DNA of 64,000 bases from CAWBCI01 sp963787195 (GTDB taxonomy: Bacteria; Bacteroidota; Bacteroidia; Bacteroidales; JAGOPY01). The position numbers and the translations under genes were made by a program. The stretch spans positions 1 to 64,000 of the forward strand of contig CAWBCI010000014.1 of assembly GCA_963787195.1 (NCBI GenBank), written 5' to 3'. Positions 60,170 to 64,000 of the stretch are shown here, in pieces (position 1 is the first letter of the stretch; every line of letters begins with the position of its first letter). Below the pieces are notes generated by a model that did no database searches, had not been told where the DNA came from, and saw only the letters and a list, made by a program, of their open reading frames with translations.

Positions 60170-63100
60170 ATGGATTCAAAAAAGGAAAAACAGTTAAAGA
60201 AAGCATATGATGCATACATCGACCTGATGTTGTATGATTTTCCGGTCGAAAGGATTTATGAACTTGTGGCCGGGGATGTGACTGGCTATGGGACCACTGT
60301 GGATGAAAAAGTCCTGGATATAAAACGCCTGGTAAAAATTGTGCTTGATCAGCGTGAGCAGGGTGCCGGTATTGAAATGCATATAAACATGATACCTGTA
60401 CATCACAGGATAAGTCCGGATGAGGACATTGCCCTGTACATGGATGAATTTGAGGTCACTATGGTCATTGATGGCAACAGTAACCTGATTCCATTGAGGC
60501 TGACATCTGTTTTTGAGTACAGTGAAAATGCCTGGAAACTGGTTCATTTGCATGGATCAAAGGCCGTCGAAACAGAAGGCGACACCTGGCATTTGAATGA
60601 ATGGAAAAAAAAGAACGCGGAACTGCAGAAACTGGTGGATGAAAAAACAGAAGATCTTTCAAAAAAGAACAGGGAGCTGGAGATCGAAGCCGCGCTTGAG
60701 CGGGTTCGGGCCCGTACCATGGCCATGCACAACAGTGAAGAACTGGCTGAAACGGCAGCGATCCTATTTCAGCAAATGACAGAGCTTGGCGTTACACCTG
60801 AGCGGATAAACATCTGCCTGATTAAAGAAGCAGACAATATTCTGGAAGTCTGGGCTACTGATCAGCAAGGTACCAAGATCAATCATCACTTTAATGCGAG
60901 TCTTGATGAGCCGACAACGGGAAAACGAGTTTATAATGCGTGGAAAGAAAAAAAGAAATCGATTGTCATTGACCTGAGCGGAAAGGAATTAGATGATTGG
61001 ATCCGGTATGTGCGGGAAGTAATGGGTATGACAATTAAAGCTGATTTAGTTAGGGAACATCGGATACACAGCGTTGCTTTCTTTTCGCAGGGTATGATAT
61101 TGACAACCACACCTGAACCATTACCGGAAGAATCAATAAAATTACTGGATCGTTTTGCAGATGTATTCAATTTAACTTATCGCCGTTTTCTTGATCTTCA
61201 AAAAGCCGAAGCCCAGGCCAGGGAAGCTCAGATTGAAGCCAGCCTTGAACGGATCCGTTCCCATGCACTTGGTATGCAAAAAAGTGAAGAAGTCGGAAAA
61301 GTGACCGATGTCTTTTTTGCGGAATTAACCAGGCTCACGGTTAAGATCATCGGCTGTTCCATAGTCGTTATAGATGAAATTAAAGACAGTATGGAGATCT
61401 GGCGGGCAAGAAGCAATGTTGCGGTCAAGCCCTTTTCCAGGTCATCGCTCCGGGATGCATTGAAGATCCTGGAAAAGAGGACCCCTGAATGGTACGAGGA
61501 ATATGTAAAAGGCCTGAAGATCAAAAAGGGTGTTTCATGCGAAAAACTGACAGGCGAAAAACGAATCCGGTTTTTAACTGCCATTGCAGAACAAAATCAT
61601 TTCTCACATAAAGAAAGAGCCAGATATCTTAAAATGATGCCTGAAAAAACATATTCGCAATTTCTTTATTTTAAACTGGGTTACCTGGCTTTGATTTCGG
61701 AGGAAAAACTTCCGGAGGAAAACCTGAACATTGCCAGGCGCTTTGCCGATGTATTTGATTTCGCTTACACCCGCTTCCTGGATATAAAAAAGGCGGAAGA
61801 ACAGGCCGGGGAAGCCATCAAGCAAACTGCCCTCGACCGGATCAGGGGACAGATAGCAAGCATGCGTAAAGCCGAGGACCTGCAGCAATTGACACCACTC
61901 ATCTGGCGCGAACTCAAAACTCTTGAGGTCCCTTTTTTCCGTTGCGGCATCTTTATCATTAATGAACAGAAAAAGAATGTGGATGTATACCTCACAACGC
62001 CGGAAGGAAATTCCCTGGCCGCCCTGCACCTCGCTTTCAATTCTAATAATCTGACCAGGAATACGGTAGCAAGCTGGAAGAAAAAAGAGGTTTACCAGGA
62101 ACACTGGAACAGGGAAGAGTTCATTGAATGGATGCACGAGATGATGAAACTCAGGCAGGTCAAAGCCGAAGAGGAATACCAGGGTGCTGCTGCACCTCCT
62201 GATTCGCTGCACCTGCATTTTATACCTTTTGCCCAGGGGATGCTCTATATTGGAAATACAGAACAACTCAGTGATGAAAAGATAGAACTGGTGAAATCGC
62301 TGGCTGAGGCATTTTCATTTGCCTATGCCCGTTACCAGGATTTCGTGGTACTGGAAAAAGCCAAAGAGCGGGTTGAAAAAACATTAAGCGATTTGAAAGC
62401 AACGCAAACGCAACTGGTTCATGCTGAAAAGATGGCTTCCCTTGGCGAACTCACAGCCGGCATAGCCCATGAAATTCAGAACCCGCTCAACTTCGTGAAT
62501 AATTTTGCAGAAGTAAGCGCCGATCTGATCAAAGAACTTAATGAAGGGCTTCAAAAAGGTGAAAGCGACGATGTGAAGTCCATTGCTGCTGACCTTTTGC
62601 TAAACCTTGAAAAGATTAACGACCATGGCAAAAGGGCCAGCAATATTGTAAAAAGTATGCTTGAACACTCGAGGGCAGGAACGGGTGAAAAACAGCTTAC
62701 TGATTTGAATGCCCTTACTGACGAGTATCTGCATCTTGCTTACCATGGATTGCGGGCTAAGGATAAATCATTCAATGCCGATTTCAAACTGGAAGCAGAT
62801 GAGAATCTGCCAAAAGTCAATGTAGTTCCTCAGGATATCGGCAGGGTGCTGCTCAACCTGATCAATAATGCCTTTTACTCTGTTTCGGAAAAGCAGAAAT
62901 CAGCGAACACAGACCCCTCGGGTTTTGAAAACCCGAGGGGTCTAAATGATTACAATCCAGTAGTCACCATCACTACCAAAAAGCTGGATAATAAAATCGA
63001 GATCCGGGTGAAAGATAATGGAAATGGAATTCCTGATTCAGTCAAAGACAAAATCTTCCAACCCTTCTTCACAACCAAGCCAACAGGCCAGGGGACCGGA

Positions 63101-63214
63101 TTGGGATTGAGTTTGAGCTATGATATTATCAAGGCGCATGGAGGCGAATTGAGTGTTGAAACAAAAGCAGGCGAAGGGACTGAATTTATCATTCAATTGC
63201 CGATTAAAGCTTAA
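60170..63214 (+). CDS. Cytosolic multi-module sensor histidine kinase 5
   Basis: A 1014-residue soluble kinase. Start ATG 60170, 8 bp after the stop of kinase 4 (a TTG overlap start at 60158 is possible). Residues ~1-140 resemble a SnoaL/NTF2-like domain (LMLYDFPVERIYELVAGDVTGYGTTVDEKV). Three repeated modules follow, starting near residues 173, 354 and 553, each beginning ALERVRARTMAM-, ASLERIRSHALGM- or ALDRIRGQIASM- and carrying GAF-like beta-strand sections (RINICLIKEADNILEVW). Kinase: His767 (GIAHEIQNPLNFVNNF) and HATPase. No membrane helix. It probably senses cytoplasmic small molecules. Confidence 0.9.
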   Translation: MDSKKEKQLKKAYDAYIDLMLYDFPVERIYELVAGDVTGYGTTVDEKVLDIKRLVKIVLDQREQGAGIEMHINMIPVHHRISPDEDIALYMDEFEVTMVIDGNSNLIPLRLTSVFEYSENAWKLVHLHGSKAVETEGDTWHLNEWKKKNAELQKLVDEKTEDLSKKNRELEIEAALERVRARTMAMHNSEELAETAAILFQQMTELGVTPERINICLIKEADNILEVWATDQQGTKINHHFNASLDEPTTGKRVYNAWKEKKKSIVIDLSGKELDDWIRYVREVMGMTIKADLVREHRIHSVAFFSQGMILTTTPEPLPEESIKLLDRFADVFNLTYRRFLDLQKAEAQAREAQIEASLERIRSHALGMQKSEEVGKVTDVFFAELTRLTVKIIGCSIVVIDEIKDSMEIWRARSNVAVKPFSRSSLRDALKILEKRTPEWYEEYVKGLKIKKGVSCEKLTGEKRIRFLTAIAEQNHFSHKERARYLKMMPEKTYSQFLYFKLGYLALISEEKLPEENLNIARRFADVFDFAYTRFLDIKKAEEQAGEAIKQTALDRIRGQIASMRKAEDLQQLTPLIWRELKTLEVPFFRCGIFIINEQKKNVDVYLTTPEGNSLAALHLAFNSNNLTRNTVASWKKKEVYQEHWNREEFIEWMHEMMKLRQVKAEEEYQGAAAPPDSLHLHFIPFAQGMLYIGNTEQLSDEKIELVKSLAEAFSFAYARYQDFVVLEKAKERVEKTLSDLKATQTQLVHAEKMASLGELTAGIAHEIQNPLNFVNNFAEVSADLIKELNEGLQKGESDDVKSIAADLLLNLEKINDHGKRASNIVKSMLEHSRAGTGEKQLTDLNALTDEYLHLAYHGLRAKDKSFNADFKLEADENLPKVNVVPQDIGRVLLNLINNAFYSVSEKQKSANTDPSGFENPRGLNDYNPVVTITTKKLDNKIEIRVKDNGNGIPDSVKDKIFQPFFTTKPTGQGTGLGLSLSYDIIKAHGGELSVETKAGEGTEFIIQLPIKA
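62912..62942 (+). repeat. In-frame palindromic insertion, kinase 5
   Basis: Perfect 15-bp arms around a G. Confidence 0.95.
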
Positions 63215-63217
63215 AGC

Positions 63218-64000
63218 ATGAAAACATATCTTCTGCATTTAATATTTATGGCGATCAGCCTTGCTGCATTCGGGGAGAAAACTCCGGAAAATAATTCAGA
63301 CCTGCGCGATAGTCTGCAAATGGAATTGCGCGCAGCCCTTGCTGATTCATCCAGGGTGCAGGCTTTGATACATTTAGCTGAAAGCTTTGAGTACAGCAAT
63401 TCCGATTCTACATATTATTATGCTGAAAAGGCATTCCGTTTAGCAAAAAAAGACGATAACATTCCCGCACAAATGGGCGCAATGAGTTTTATGGCCTATG
63501 CCCTGCTCAGGTCAGGCAAGCTTCCGCAGGCCATGGAAATTGGTTTAGAAGCCATCAGACTGGGAAAAGACCTGCCCGTTCAGATTGCCGGTGGAATCGG
63601 CCCTGTATATTCTGTCCTCGGCGAGTTATACATTGAAATTGGAGATTACGAGAAAGCTAAAATGTATTTCCAACAAATGACTGAATTGGGGGGCAATGAC
63701 ATTGTGGGGGTGGCTTATGGGCAGTTTTATCTGGCAATGATCTTTGATAAGCTGAATCAAACCGATTCGGCAGATTTTTATCTGGACGAGTCCTACCGCT
63801 CTTTCGGAACTTTAAATTACTCCTTTTATCCGGATGTTTATAACGTTTATCCTCCCTGGTACAATTTGAGGGCAAAAATGTATTTAAAACGCAATCAGCC
63901 TGACCTTGCTTTGAAAGATCTGTTTACTTCGCTGGAAATGACCGTAAGAAACGGGGATATTTTTCATATTACCAACACCTGCATCGACATTTCCAATTAC
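63218..64000 (+). CDS. TPR protein, probable sixth sensor kinase (partial)
   Basis: Open frame of 261 codons from ATG 63218, 3 bp after kinase 5, running off the window. A signal peptide (MKTYLLHLIFMAISLAAFG) and at least four TPR-like helices (LPQAMEIGLEAIRLGKD, SVLGELYIEIGDYEKAKMYF). By its position, spacing and similarity of architecture to kinase 3, the missing 3' part most likely carries another kinase domain; this cannot be seen. Confidence 0.75.
   Translation, partial: MKTYLLHLIFMAISLAAFGEKTPENNSDLRDSLQMELRAALADSSRVQALIHLAESFEYSNSDSTYYYAEKAFRLAKKDDNIPAQMGAMSFMAYALLRSGKLPQAMEIGLEAIRLGKDLPVQIAGGIGPVYSVLGELYIEIGDYEKAKMYFQQMTELGGNDIVGVAYGQFYLAMIFDKLNQTDSADFYLDESYRSFGTLNYSFYPDVYNVYPPWYNLRAKMYLKRNQPDLALKDLFTSLEMTVRNGDIFHITNTCIDISNY

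Noticed and set aside
61604..62266. Minus-strand frame within kinase 5
   Set aside because: Antisense shadow; no family match.
46973..63214. Full one-component hybrid two-component systems (kinase plus receiver plus DNA-binding domain)
   Set aside because: All five proteins end with the HATPase; no receiver or AraC/LytTR domain follows.

Overview
The window looks like a chromosomal segment of a member of the Bacteroidota, most like an environmental Bacteroidales-type organism. The evidence is Por/type IX (T9SS) C-terminal sorting domains on secreted proteins, promoters of the TTG-N19/21-TAnnTTTG type, LytS/LytTR regulation, reg_prop/Y_Y_Y histidine kinases, DUF6090 proteins, AT-rich intergenic DNA and mostly weak Shine-Dalgarno sequences. 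I saw no rRNA, tRNA, transposase, integrase or CRISPR array.

Layout. (1) 1-11.2 kb: a minus-strand accessory run of small genes: pentapeptide-repeat protein, DHFR-like reductase, membrane proteins, a winged-helix/nucleotidyltransferase pair with a palindromic operator, a P-loop NTPase, a frameshifted lipoprotein, an unusual HExxH metallopeptidase and a MazEF-type pair. Three copies of a ~278-bp dispersed repeat lie at 3.96, 7.64 and 11.27 kb. (2) 12-31.5 kb: mostly housekeeping and surface genes: APC permease, a giant secreted repeat protein with an S74 intramolecular chaperone domain, a LytS/LytTR pair, a truncated DUF4256 gene, thiol peroxidase, a T9SS-secreted S1/P1-type nuclease, homocysteine S-methyltransferase-like protein, M13 peptidase, B12-binding radical SAM protein, MgtC/DUF4010 protein. 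(3) 31.5-40 kb: DUF1801, HigBA, then an hvfABC/bufferin-type RiPP locus (Cys-rich precursor, DUF692 MNIO enzyme, DUF2063 partner) divergent from an ECF sigma factor and a zinc-finger anti-sigma candidate. A nearby peroxiredoxin-like gene and a DoxX gene carry the same promoter motif as the precursor gene, so they probably form one regulon. (4) 40-45 kb: Mop, T9SS-sorted protein, PpnP, lipoproteins, MFS transporter. (5) 45.4-64 kb: two DUF6090 paralogues and then at least five tandem, tightly spaced histidine kinases with different sensor regions (reg_prop propellers, TPRs, GAF-like modules) and near-identical kinase ends, with no response regulator in view; a further TPR gene runs off the window.

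The three most interesting points are: (a) a 31-bp palindrome inserted in frame in the ATP-binding domain of all five kinases, resembling the in-protein Rickettsia palindromic elements; (b) the ECF-type promoter shared by hvfA, the peroxiredoxin-like gene and doxX; (c) about fifteen intergenic arrays with unrelated sequences but a common 7- or 8-nt period, one of which truncates a gene.
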